Assembly: GCF_000187245.1 (NCBI RefSeq)
Contig: NC_027861.1
Location: 682,001 to 746,000 of the forward strand
Length of the DNA stretch: 64,000 nt
Source: Ogataea parapolymorpha DL-1
Lineage: Eukaryota; Ascomycota; Pichiomycetes; Pichiales; Pichiaceae
Direction: 5' to 3'
The translations under genes were made by a program, and so were the position numbers. Below, piece by piece: positions 8,747 to 17,527 of the stretch. Under the pieces are notes generated by a model. It was not told the DNA's origin, did no database searches, and saw only the letters and a list, made by a program, of their open reading frames with translations. The stretch's first letter is position 1, and each line of letters opens with the position of its first letter.

Positions 8747-9400
8747 CTAAAATTTGCCGTGGGACAGGTTCTTCAGCATGTCCCTACCTGTGAAGTAGAT
8801 GGTTCTGGACAGAGTCACAAAGTCCAAAGTCGAGCTGAACGTATCAAGGAACCCAAATGGAAGCATGGCTGGGATCCAGCCCTGCGCCAGCTCCAGCGCA
8901 AAAGAGCCTGGTGGCATGGCATACTGCTTAAACTCGCCCTTGGCCATATGGTGCTGGTCTCCAGGCAAATACACGGACTTCTCCAGTTGGGCTGGGAAAG
9001 CAGCGTGCTGCTCTCCAGTCAAAATCGTGAAGTAATCATCCGCAAAATGGATACCTGTGTGGCCCTCTGTTCCAATGGCAGTGCCGAAAAAAATCACGTA
9101 CTCCGAGATGGATGCGTGCAGAATAAACATCTGGCCCATGGCTCCGCCGGCGTTGTTGAACACCCAGTCGTCGAAATTGAGCTTGTTGATGACCTGCTCG
9201 CCGTACACCTCGGACATCTTCTCCTGCACCGCGTACATGATGGCTGTCGCGTTGTTTGGGTGCGTTTTGACGGCGTCGGCGCAGATCTGCTGTAGCTCAG
9301 TCTTGTCGAAAATGTAGTTTCTTGGAAGCCACGTGCTGAAGAGCTGGTTGAGGACAATATACGAAACGATTGGAATAAGTGCAAGATGGACGAGCTTCAT
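8747..9400 (-). CDS. ERG2: C-8 sterol isomerase Erg2
   Basis: The 217-residue protein is Erg2, which moves the sterol double bond from C8 to C7 (fecosterol to episterol) in ergosterol synthesis at the ER. It shares its fold with the mammalian sigma-1 receptor. The N-terminus is a single hydrophobic segment (residues about 4-25, '[16 protein letters not shown]'), followed by the family blocks '[35 protein letters not shown]', '[15 protein letters not shown]', '[12 protein letters not shown]' and '[24 protein letters not shown]'. Length is standard (S. cerevisiae 222). ATG at 9400 precedes the membrane anchor. The gene is divergent from the CSN4-like gene with 104 bp between starts. Confidence 0.96.
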   Translation of the reverse strand: MKLVHLALIPIVSYIVLNQLFSTWLPRNYIFDKTELQQICADAVKTHPNNATAIMYAVQEKMSEVYGEQVINKLNFDDWVFNNAGGAMGQMFILHASISEYVIFFGTAIGTEGHTGIHFADDYFTILTGEQHAAFPAQLEKSVYLPGDQHHMAKGEFKQYAMPPGSFALELAQGWIPAMLPFGFLDTFSSTLDFVTLSRTIYFTGRDMLKNLSHGKF

Positions 9401-9504
9401 GGTTTTATTTTTTTTATTTTTTTTGGCGAGTTAAACGATGTAGTACGAGATTCGGGCGGTGAAAAAAGATCGCCAGAATTATTTGATTATTTAATTTCTT
9501 TGCC

Positions 9505-10437
9505 ATGTCTCATCGTCTCCAACACGCAAACGAACAAGAATTGGAACAGGTGGCACGATTTATATTTTGCCACCGGCGAGCTCCTGACGGCCACTTTGAC
9601 TCCCCACTCGTGAACAGTGCCATTCGTCTGCACATCGCAGTCGTCGCAGACCATGATCTGCTGGACTCGCTGCAGCCAGCTCTTTTTGCGGAGAACCGTC
9701 CTCTAGCGCTCGAATACCATTATTTGAGGCTTTTGTGCGGCCAAACCGACGACAGTGTCTATGATGCCGCTTTGGAACTTCTGGAACAGCTCACAGAACA
9801 AGAAATACACCAGTTCCCCGCCGCACTCATCGTTTGCAACTTCAAATACCTCTACGGAGCGTACCTCGCTGGACTGAACAAAAACGCTGCCGCATTGCCA
9901 TATTTATTGGAGACATATTTGAGCTCCCAGCTGGACTTTTTTGCTGGCCCAAAGCCAGACTTTGAGCGCAACTTCCAGCTCGCCGTCCAATCTTTGCTGC
10001 TAATTCCGTACGGCTACACAAAGCTGGACGCCCTGCGACAACTTGTGGGCCAGTTGGACAACCAGCCGTTTGCTGTCGACAAAACCGTTCGCACCCTTCT
10101 CGCCAACATGAAAAACGAACAGGTCTTCCCCATAGACCGCCACATAGTCTCCCAGATCGTGCCGTCGCACCGTCTGGACGAAGCGGTCCTGCTGCTCATC
10201 CAGTACAACATAATAGCGTCCTCGAAAACGTTCAGGACAATCAAATTGGCCACGCTTGTCCGCATTCTGGGCCTGCAAATATCCGACTCCGAAATGCTGG
10301 ACTTGGTGCTCGGACTCGTTTCTGAGCGCAAGCTGGACGCTGCCGTGGACGAGGTCGACATGAGTGTGCACTTTGCTCGTCCAAAGCGGCCCGACCCACT
10401 TTTTTCCACTCTACAACTACTGGACAAACTATCCTGA
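9505..10437 (+). CDS. PCI-domain protein, COP9 signalosome subunit 4-like
   Basis: The 310-residue helical protein ends in a PCI winged-helix: 'FRTIKLATLVRILGLQISDSEMLDLVLGLVSERKLDAAVDEVDMSVHF'-type organisation around residues 240-290. The closing pattern (a basic/acidic helix, then 'aaVDEVDmsVHF') resembles the C-terminus of CSN4 more than that of Rpn5 or eIF3 subunits. CSN4 is part of the COP9 signalosome, which removes Nedd8/Rub1 from cullins. It is shorter than the usual ~400 residues, with the N-terminal helical repeats reduced, as is common for yeast signalosome subunits. ATG at 9505 follows a 104-bp gap from ERG2. The stop is five bases from the PFK2 stop (convergent). Rpn5-like or another PCI subunit remains possible. 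Confidence 0.5.
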   Translation: MSHRLQHANEQELEQVARFIFCHRRAPDGHFDSPLVNSAIRLHIAVVADHDLLDSLQPALFAENRPLALEYHYLRLLCGQTDDSVYDAALELLEQLTEQEIHQFPAALIVCNFKYLYGAYLAGLNKNAAALPYLLETYLSSQLDFFAGPKPDFERNFQLAVQSLLLIPYGYTKLDALRQLVGQLDNQPFAVDKTVRTLLANMKNEQVFPIDRHIVSQIVPSHRLDEAVLLLIQYNIIASSKTFRTIKLATLVRILGLQISDSEMLDLVLGLVSERKLDAAVDEVDMSVHFARPKRPDPLFSTLQLLDKLS

Positions 10438-10442
10438 TCGTA

Positions 10443-13280
10443 TCAATTCACCCGAACACGGCCCACCAGCAAGTCGCTGATGTCGCGGATGTCCTGCCAG
10501 AAAATGTTCTTGCGGACTCTGCGGCCTTCCTCGGTTTCGTAGTCGTATAATTGTCTAATAGAGGTGAATTTGAGGTGCGACCGCTCAACTCCCAGCACAC
10601 AGGCCGTCTGGGCCGCAGCCGGCGAGTTCACAAACTCGCCGAACTCGTTCTCCGCGGCGGCAATCGTGTCGTACATTTTCTCGACAAACTGCACCGCCTG
10701 GATTGCAAACCGTGCGGCCCTCGTTCTGTCGATCGCAGATGGAATGCCGCCCTGCTGCGCGTGGCCCGGAATAGCCGTCTTGGCGTCGAACCGCTGGTTG
10801 GCCTCCGCATTGATGATGTCAGCGATTGTCTGCGTCGTGAGCACGTCCGAGGCCTTTTCGCTCTTCAGCAGCAACCGACCCGACTTGGCCTTTCCTTGGT
10901 CGTTGGCAAACGACACTTTCAGCGTCTCGATATCCTGCGCCAGCTGACTCAGCGTCATGCCTTCTTCCGGCACGTACGACGCGGTAGCCCCGCAACAGAG
11001 CTGTGCAAAGGACGCAATGTAGCCCGAGTTACCTCCCTGGCACTCCACCACAAAACATCTGTTTCTGGTGGCAGCAGCAGATTGCTTGATAGCGTCGCAG
11101 TAGTCCACCAGCGAGTTCAGACACGTGTCGGAACCAAGAGAGTATTCTGTACCAGGAACGTTATTCGAAATGGTGGCTGGAATTAAAACCATCGGAATCC
11201 GGAACGCAGGGAACCACTGCCGAGCTTTCTCGAGCTGGTTCAGCGACACAAACGCCTCGAACCCGCCTACAAGCACCAGCCCGTCAAACTTGTGCTTGTC
11301 AAACTCGTACGCAACCATTCCCAAGTCCGCTTCCTCGGGTGTCTTTCTGTTCGTGCCGATCTCTGACCCGCCAAGCGAGGCCCATCCCTCGATCTGCAGC
11401 CAGTCCAGCGTGTGCACGGCGTCGTGCCGGGCAAGCCCTGTAAATCCGTTGTTGATTGCGTATGGCGTGTGGCCGCGCGACATGCAATACGTCGCAAACG
11501 AGTACACGGCCGAGTTCATGCCTCCAGCAGGCGCGCCCACGTTGATGATTGCAATTTTCTTGCGCTGCTCCACAGGAAGCGACGGCTGCCGGAAATCGGC
11601 AGTGTTCATCGCCATGAAGTTGTTCAGATGCTCCACAAACTCCGAGTCACGCAGTGAGATCGCCTTGGCGAAATCCTTCGCGTTGATCGCCTCGGCCACC
11701 GACTTGGTCAGCTTGACGGCCTCAACCAGCGGCTTCCGCACAATCTTGTTCTCCACCACAGCAATCATCGGCGACGGCGTCTCGGGCGTGCCTTCCAGAA
11801 CGGCGTCCACCGCCGCGACTCCTTGCATCGTCGCCAACAGCCGGTCGTACGCAACAGCGTTGCCGCCGCGCTGCACGTGACCCAGCGTCGTGATCCGCGT
11901 GTCGAGCTTCAGTCTCTCCACCAGCACGTCTCTCACGTCCTCGCACGTGATCGGGGTCAGGTCCGACGCAATCGCGCCCTCGGCAACCACCACAATCGTC
12001 TTCCGCTTGCCACGCGCGCGGTGCGCAGCCACAATCTGACACATGTGGTCGGACCAGTCCTTGCGCGACGACGGCTTCTCCGGAATGAAAATGTAGTCTG
12101 CGCTGGTCGCAATGCCCGCCATCAGAGCCAGCCAGCCGCAGTGGCGACCCATCACCTCGATCACAAACGCTCTCTGGTGCGAATTGGCCGTAGCGTCGAT
12201 GTAGTCGATGGCCTCGCAGATGCGCGCCAGCGACGAGTAGCAGCCGATCGTCGCGTCGGTCGACGACATGTCGTTGTCGATCGACCCGACCGTGCCGCAG
12301 ATGTTGAGATGTTTGTGGTTCTCGTACTGCTGGCTCGTGATCTCGCCCTTTTCGTGCAGCTCCGCGATCAGCGACGGCCACTCGGCACGGAACAGGTCTG
12401 CACCCGTCAAGGATCCGTCACCGCCGCACACCACAAGCGCGTCGATCCCGGCCTCAATCATATTTTTGCACGCTGCCAAGCGGCCCCATCTCTCCTTGAA
12501 CTCCATGCATCTGGCCGTTCCGATGTTGGTGCCGCCCTCAGCGAGCCAACCACGCACATCATTCCAGTGCATTTCGCGAATATACTGCGGTCCGCCTTTC
12601 ACCAGCCCCGAATAGCCCTCGTACACGGCAAACGCCTTGCATCCTTTGTAGATGGCAGCACGGATAATGGCCCTCACGTTGGCGTTCATACCTGGCGCGT
12701 CTCCGCCGGACGTCATCACAGCAATGTTCTTCGTGGTGGAGGCGACCTTGTTGGCCACGCTGGCCGAATCCAGCAGCGTGATGCGGTTCGCAGCTTCTTT
12801 GTACCGCGAGTGGTTGCTGGTTCCAATGGTGTTGCCTATATCGGTGACGCCCACCACAGAGCCCAATGGGTCCACCACGTACACCTCATACGGGTCCAGA
12901 CTGCCTGGCCGGGCCTGATAGGCCACCTTATTTTTCTCTAAAGTCTCAATTAGAGAGTCAATTCTGTGCGTGGTATAGCAAACACAGCTCTGGAGCGTTC
13001 TCCAGTCGACTTTCTGTTCATGGGTCAGCAGGTTACGGATATTCGCCGCAACGGTCTGCTCATCCACGGACTTTGCCGGATCGAGTCGCAGCTCAATTGT
13101 GCCCTTGTCCTCGGAATTGGCAGGCGTGTTGAGGATGCAGCTAGTGCTAGTTTCGTCCGAAACTTCAAACCCTAGCACGTCCTTGTAGAAGGCGGCCGTC
13201 TGGGAAAAGAGCGCCTTCGTGGGGGCGTACAGCACCACCACAGAAACACCGTTAAAAAGAGAGTCGACTTGCATTGGCAT
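10443..13280 (-). CDS. PFK2: 6-phosphofructokinase beta subunit
   Basis: The 945-residue protein is a fungal ATP-dependent phosphofructokinase. It phosphorylates fructose 6-phosphate in the cytosol, the committed step of glycolysis, in a hetero-octamer of alpha and beta chains. A glyoxalase-like N-terminal domain (residues 1-150, ending 'VVDPLGSVVGVTD') precedes two PFK halves. The first half carries 'MTSGGDAPGMNANVRA', 'GGDGSLTGAD' (about 286) and the catalytic loop 'TVGSIDNDM'. The second half has 'NVGAPAGGMNSA' and 'PATISNNVPGTEYSLGSD', where the catalytic Asp is absent, as in the regulatory half. Whole-length similarity is closer to Pfk2 than Pfk1. The frame opens at a TTG; ATG 13280 is used, and a second ATG at 13274 is possible. 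Convergent with the CSN4-like gene. Confidence 0.95.
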   Translation of the reverse strand: MPMQVDSLFNGVSVVVLYAPTKALFSQTAAFYKDVLGFEVSDETSTSCILNTPANSEDKGTIELRLDPAKSVDEQTVAANIRNLLTHEQKVDWRTLQSCVCYTTHRIDSLIETLEKNKVAYQARPGSLDPYEVYVVDPLGSVVGVTDIGNTIGTSNHSRYKEAANRITLLDSASVANKVASTTKNIAVMTSGGDAPGMNANVRAIIRAAIYKGCKAFAVYEGYSGLVKGGPQYIREMHWNDVRGWLAEGGTNIGTARCMEFKERWGRLAACKNMIEAGIDALVVCGGDGSLTGADLFRAEWPSLIAELHEKGEITSQQYENHKHLNICGTVGSIDNDMSSTDATIGCYSSLARICEAIDYIDATANSHQRAFVIEVMGRHCGWLALMAGIATSADYIFIPEKPSSRKDWSDHMCQIVAAHRARGKRKTIVVVAEGAIASDLTPITCEDVRDVLVERLKLDTRITTLGHVQRGGNAVAYDRLLATMQGVAAVDAVLEGTPETPSPMIAVVENKIVRKPLVEAVKLTKSVAEAINAKDFAKAISLRDSEFVEHLNNFMAMNTADFRQPSLPVEQRKKIAIINVGAPAGGMNSAVYSFATYCMSRGHTPYAINNGFTGLARHDAVHTLDWLQIEGWASLGGSEIGTNRKTPEEADLGMVAYEFDKHKFDGLVLVGGFEAFVSLNQLEKARQWFPAFRIPMVLIPATISNNVPGTEYSLGSDTCLNSLVDYCDAIKQSAAATRNRCFVVECQGGNSGYIASFAQLCCGATASYVPEEGMTLSQLAQDIETLKVSFANDQGKAKSGRLLLKSEKASDVLTTQTIADIINAEANQRFDAKTAIPGHAQQGGIPSAIDRTRAARFAIQAVQFVEKMYDTIAAAENEFGEFVNSPAAAQTACVLGVERSHLKFTSIRQLYDYETEEGRRVRKNIFWQDIRDISDLLVGRVRVN

Positions 13281-13379
13281 CAAACGGGAATCTCGTCTCC
13301 TTTTTAAATGCTAACGTCACTCCACTAAAATTGATACTCGGACGACTGTGAAGAGATTTTTTATATATGACATGAATAA

Positions 13380-15989
13380 TTAATATTTATCTCCATAATA
13401 GTGTGCCGCATACTCCTTCAGCCATTTTTCGTGGATCGGCACACAGGTCCTCATGAACTCCTTGCTCGTCAGCACAAGCTCGTGGTAGATCACCAGTTTT
13501 GGCGGCGGCTTCACGCCGAACAGCACCGACGACGGATGGATCCACACCGCCTGGTTCTTTTTCATCGACCGGTACGAGTCGCCGGACCGGCTCAGCTGCG
13601 CAGCGTTGACAAAAAACCCAGCCACAATGCTCTTCAGCACGTTCACTAGCAATCGATCGTGTTCCAAAACCGGCTGGTTTTCGTCCAAAAGCCCCATCCG
13701 CTCACACATACGCTCCAGCTGCTCCCGAATGTTGCGCACCCTCTGTAGAGTCTTGTATTGTACAAAATTGTCCCGACACCACTGCACGGAGTACCCGTTC
13801 TCAACAAACCGGTTCCACACCTCCAGCAGTGTCAGATGATCGCCCCCCAGCGTCTTGGTGAACTGCTGCTTGGCCTTGTCTGCCTGCTCTTTTCTGTCCC
13901 GGGGCCTGTAGAAAACAGAACCTGCCTCCTGCAGCATCGCGACGATCGACAACACTTCGCTGCAGCAGCCCAGCTCGCCACTCGTGAGCAGCGTCTTCGA
14001 CATCATCGGCTCCGTCGGAAACTCTGCCATCCGCCGGCCAATCCTCGTGAGCTCGCCGTTCTCGTTCAGGCCTCCTAGCGCGTAAATTAGTTCCAGCCCT
14101 TTGATCAGAGCGTCCGAGGACGGAGGGTCGAGAAAATCGAAATTCAGCAGGTCTGTGATACCCAAAGAAAGCAGCAGCAGCACAACGCTCGCCAGGTTTG
14201 TTCGGAGAATCTCAGGCGTCGGATTCGCCGCCAGCTCGTTCAGGTACGACCATTTCGTGTATAGACGGTAGCATTTTCCAGGACCCAATCTTCCGGCTCT
14301 TCCTGCCCTCTGGTCGGCAGATGCTCTCGAACACGGGCGTACCTCCAAGCTCTCCATGCCCGTACTTGGATTAAAAACGTTTTCCTTCACAAAACCGGTG
14401 TCCACAACGTAGACGATCCCGTCGATAGTCAGCGATGTTTCTGCAATATTGGTAGCCAGAACCACCTTGCGCGCACCCTCTGGAGTCGGTTCAAAAATGC
14501 GGCGTTGCTGGTCTGAGGGCAGATTTGCGTATATTGGACAGATTAGCATTTCTGGAATCTGATCGCCTAGTTTTAGACACGTCTCGGCCAGATTGTCTGC
14601 CATGCTCTCAATCTCGTCCTGGCCCGTTAAAAATACCAGAATGTCTCCAGGATCCTGTTTGAGATGGATCTGGAAGACGGTGGTAATGGCAGCATGTAAA
14701 CAGTTTGCTTCCGGCTGAGACGTGTAGTATATGTCAACGGGGTATCTTCTTCCCGGGATGTCGAAAATGGGAGCACCGTCAAAAAAATCACTAAATTTAT
14801 GCGCGTTCATGGTGGCCGAGGAAATCAACAGCTTGAAGTCCTTCCGGTAGGAAACGATGTCCTTGAGCAGCCCGAGAAGCACGTCGGTGTGCAGCGTACG
14901 CTCGTGTGCCTCGTCGATCATGATCACAGAATAGGAGAGCAACTCTGGGTCGGTAAGGAACTCTCGCAGCAACATACCGTCGGTCATGTACTTGAGTACA
15001 GTCCGCTCGCTGGTCTTGTCCTCAAAACGGATCGTGTATCCAACCTGCTCGCCCAAAGGCGTGCCGACCTCATCTGCCACCCGCGCAGCAACAGACATGG
15101 CAGCCACCCGCCGGGGCTGTGTGCAGCCAATTTTTTTGCCGTCCTTGGTGAAGCCTGCTTCATGCAAATATTGCGGCAGCTGCGTTGTTTTACCAGAACC
15201 AGTCTCTCCAACCACGATGAGCACCTGGTGGTCCTCAACAGCTTTTATTAGCTCGTCTCTGTACTGGTAAACCGGAAGAGATTTCCGCGTTTCATCAATG
15301 GTTTTGATGCGTTCTTCCTCCTCGGCGATCATTTCACGGAGCCGTTTCTGTTCGGGGTCTTGCTCGTCGCTCACAAAATCGACTGCTTGAGACTCGTCAA
15401 ACACAAACTCATATTCCTGCTCTTTTGGACGGGTATCTCGCACAGCCTTTTTGAGTTGCTCCTGCTCCCAGTCGATCACCTTGTTGTCGTTGTATTTAGA
15501 ATGCAATGCGTCCTGCTTCCGTCTTTTATCTATCTTTCCATCTTCTGTGAAATAATCATCGGGAAGCAGGTAATGGTTTTCCATATTTTGCTCTATTTCC
15601 CATCGCTCCTGAATCATTGTGAAAATCTTCTTTTTGAACTGGTATTCATTCTGCTCCCTCCTAGTCAGACGATCCCAGCCGATCTGCTCTATTTCGCGCT
15701 CAAAGTCCTGCAGCTCGGCCTGAAGAAGCAGGATTTTTTTCTCCTCTCGTTTCGAGAGGTATTCTTGACGTGCCAGCCGCCGCAGCTCGCTGAAATCAGC
15801 CGGTTCCTCATTGAGTTTGATTTTGTTTCCTAGTTTTAGCTCATCAAGATCGTCCAATTCCACCTCCGTTTCTTCCTCCACTTTGTTCTCCACTTTCTCC
15901 ATAATACTCTCTTTTTCGGCAACCGGCTCATCCTCCTCCTCGAATTCTCTCCGTCGCCTTTTGAATCTGCCGGTCCTGACCTCACTCAT
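13380..15989 (-). CDS. PRP2: DEAH-box spliceosomal ATPase Prp2
   Basis: The 869-residue protein is Prp2 (DHX16 in humans), the ATPase that remodels the activated spliceosome before the first transesterification. An acidic/basic N-terminal region (about 1-240) precedes the helicase core: 'GETGSGKTTQLPQYL' (about residue 260), 'CTQPRRVAAMSVAARVADEVG', 'MIDEAHERTLHTD' (about 360), 'SSATMNAHKF', 'VFLTGQDEIE', 'TNIAETSLTIDGI' and 'DQRAGRAGRLGPGKCYRLYT'. The winged-helix/ratchet and OB-fold regions follow. The linker 'LPVYQYRDELIKAVEDHQVLIVVGE' and the overall length (S. cerevisiae 876) favour Prp2 over Prp16, Prp22 or Prp43. It is divergent from URK1 with 104 bp between the ATGs, a gap that holds an ATTTT repeat. 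Confidence 0.93.
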   Translation of the reverse strand: MSEVRTGRFKRRRREFEEEDEPVAEKESIMEKVENKVEEETEVELDDLDELKLGNKIKLNEEPADFSELRRLARQEYLSKREEKKILLLQAELQDFEREIEQIGWDRLTRREQNEYQFKKKIFTMIQERWEIEQNMENHYLLPDDYFTEDGKIDKRRKQDALHSKYNDNKVIDWEQEQLKKAVRDTRPKEQEYEFVFDESQAVDFVSDEQDPEQKRLREMIAEEEERIKTIDETRKSLPVYQYRDELIKAVEDHQVLIVVGETGSGKTTQLPQYLHEAGFTKDGKKIGCTQPRRVAAMSVAARVADEVGTPLGEQVGYTIRFEDKTSERTVLKYMTDGMLLREFLTDPELLSYSVIMIDEAHERTLHTDVLLGLLKDIVSYRKDFKLLISSATMNAHKFSDFFDGAPIFDIPGRRYPVDIYYTSQPEANCLHAAITTVFQIHLKQDPGDILVFLTGQDEIESMADNLAETCLKLGDQIPEMLICPIYANLPSDQQRRIFEPTPEGARKVVLATNIAETSLTIDGIVYVVDTGFVKENVFNPSTGMESLEVRPCSRASADQRAGRAGRLGPGKCYRLYTKWSYLNELAANPTPEILRTNLASVVLLLLSLGITDLLNFDFLDPPSSDALIKGLELIYALGGLNENGELTRIGRRMAEFPTEPMMSKTLLTSGELGCCSEVLSIVAMLQEAGSVFYRPRDRKEQADKAKQQFTKTLGGDHLTLLEVWNRFVENGYSVQWCRDNFVQYKTLQRVRNIREQLERMCERMGLLDENQPVLEHDRLLVNVLKSIVAGFFVNAAQLSRSGDSYRSMKKNQAVWIHPSSVLFGVKPPPKLVIYHELVLTSKEFMRTCVPIHEKWLKEYAAHYYGDKY

Positions 15990-16010
15990 GAAATATATAT
16001 TTTTTGTTTT

Positions 16011-16040
16011 ATTTTATTTTATTTTATTTTATTTTATTTT
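16011..16040. repeat. (ATTTT)6 microsatellite
   Basis: Six perfect copies of ATTTT lie in the 104-bp divergent promoter of PRP2 and URK1 and continue into further T-rich sequence to about 16080. Such a tract is nucleosome-disfavouring and prone to length change between strains. The repeat is seen directly; a promoter role is inferred. Confidence 0.8.
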
Positions 16041-16093
16041 TTTATATTTTATTTAAATGATTTTTTTCAATTTTTTTGTTTTAGCTGCCTCGC

Positions 16094-17517
16094 ATGAGTC
16101 CCTTGTCCTCACAGCCGCCTTCCAAATCTGCAACCCATACAGATCTCCAGGCTAACAAGTACATTCCTCCATGGACATCGCCATACATTATTGGAGTGGC
16201 AGGATTCTCCGGATCAGGCAAAACTACCGTGGCACAGAAGATCATTGAGCAGATCAACGAGCCATGGACTGTTCTTCTCTCAATGGATAATTTCTACAAG
16301 CCGCTCACTCCTGAGCAGCGAGAACTCGCTTATCGAAACGAGTATGATTTTGACACTCCCGAAGCCTACGACCTGGAAGCGTTTTATGATTGCATCATCT
16401 CTCTCAAAGAAGGAAAAAAACACAGGTGCCAGTGTACTCGTTCGCCTTGCACAACAGAACAGAAGAAAAGATATCCATCTACGGAGCTAACGTCATCATA
16501 GTGGAAGGTATCTATTCACTGTACGATCCAAAAGTGCTTGCCCTCATGGATACCAAAATCTACGTGGATACAGATTTGGACATTTGCTACAGTCGCAGGC
16601 TTTTAAGGGACATCGTGGAGAGGAAAAGAGACATCGAGGGTATCATCGAGCAGTGGGAAAAATTTGTCAAGCCCAGCTCTGTTGCCTCTGTGAAGCCAAC
16701 TATGTACAACGCAGATATTGTCATTCCACATGGATCAGACAATACCAAAGCTATCGACATGATCATCAAACATATACGGAAACAGCTGCAAAAAAAATCA
16801 GAAGAGCACCTTGCGCACCTCGCGCGACTGGGGAGAATGGTTGCTCCTATCAATTACAATAATATCAAGGTTCTGCCCAAAACTAACCAGCTGCTTGGAA
16901 TGAAAAGTATAATTCTCAACAGAGAAACGTCGAACGACGATTTTATTTTCTACTTTGACCGGATTGCGAGCACGCTAATTAGCGAGGCGTTGGAGCTCGT
17001 CCATTACTCTCCAGCACCAAATGACATATTTACGCCCAGCGGCTACAGAATCACAGACGGCGTTGTGCAGGCCCAGGAGGTGGTGGCAGTTAATATCATC
17101 AAGTCTGGAGACTGTTTCATGAGATCGCTCAGGAAAATCATTCCTGAGGCGATTGTGGGCAAGGTTTTGATTCAGTCGGACTCCCAGACGGGCGAGCCGC
17201 AGCTGCACACTGAAAGACTTCCTCAATTTTCTCCAGGTTGCAAAGTTCTGCTATTTGACGCCCAGGTGATATCTGGAGCCGCTGCCACGATGGCTGTCAA
17301 AGTGATACTCGACCACGGTGTGGAAGAGTCAGAGATTGTGCTTGTGGTATATCTTGCGTCGGAAACAGGGCTCCGTCGTATACTGAACGCCTTTCCCAAT
17401 GTGAAAGTAGTGGTTGGAAACCTATCTGCCGTCGAACCCAAAGAAGGACAGGACAACGACACAGACTGGTGGATGAGCATGAGATTCATCGATGCCAGGT
17501 ATTTTGGTACAGATTAA
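16094..17517 (+). CDS. URK1: Uridine kinase Urk1, interrupted by a -1 frameshift at an A7 run
   Basis: The sequence encodes Urk1 (uridine/cytidine kinase of pyrimidine salvage, cytosolic) in two overlapping frames. Frame one, from ATG 16094, has the P-loop 'GFSGSGKTT' (about residue 38) and 'SMDNFYKPLTPEQRE' and reads to 16501. The rest of the enzyme ('VPVYSF', 'VIIVEGIYSLYDP', 'KIYVDTDLDICYSRRLLRDI', 'QWEKFVKP', then the UPRT-like C-terminal domain with 'KVLLFDAQVISGAAATMAVK') is in another frame ending at 17517. The switch falls at seven A (16414-16420). An eighth A, or one-base backward slippage on A-AAA-AAA, restores one ~474-residue protein, near the S. cerevisiae 501. A homopolymer sequencing error is the simplest cause; a true strain mutation or slippage are alternatives. 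Convergent with PHO91, 10-bp gap. Confidence 0.85.
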
Positions 17518-17527
17518 ATATATCTAT

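Noticed and set aside
8409..8750. 113-codon ATG frame overlapping the ERG2 3' end
   Set aside because: It resembles no family, ends in overlap with ERG2, and its second half mirrors the CxxC-containing minus-strand frame, so it is probably a shadow.
11823..12941. 372-codon plus-strand frame antisense to PFK2
   Set aside because: It is a by-product of G/C-rich third positions in PFK2; the translation is Arg/His/Val-rich without any domain.
15360..15833. 157-codon hydrophobic frame antisense to PRP2
   Set aside because: It is complementary to the charged PRP2 N-terminus (Glu/Lys codons read backwards give Leu/Phe) and is not a membrane protein gene.
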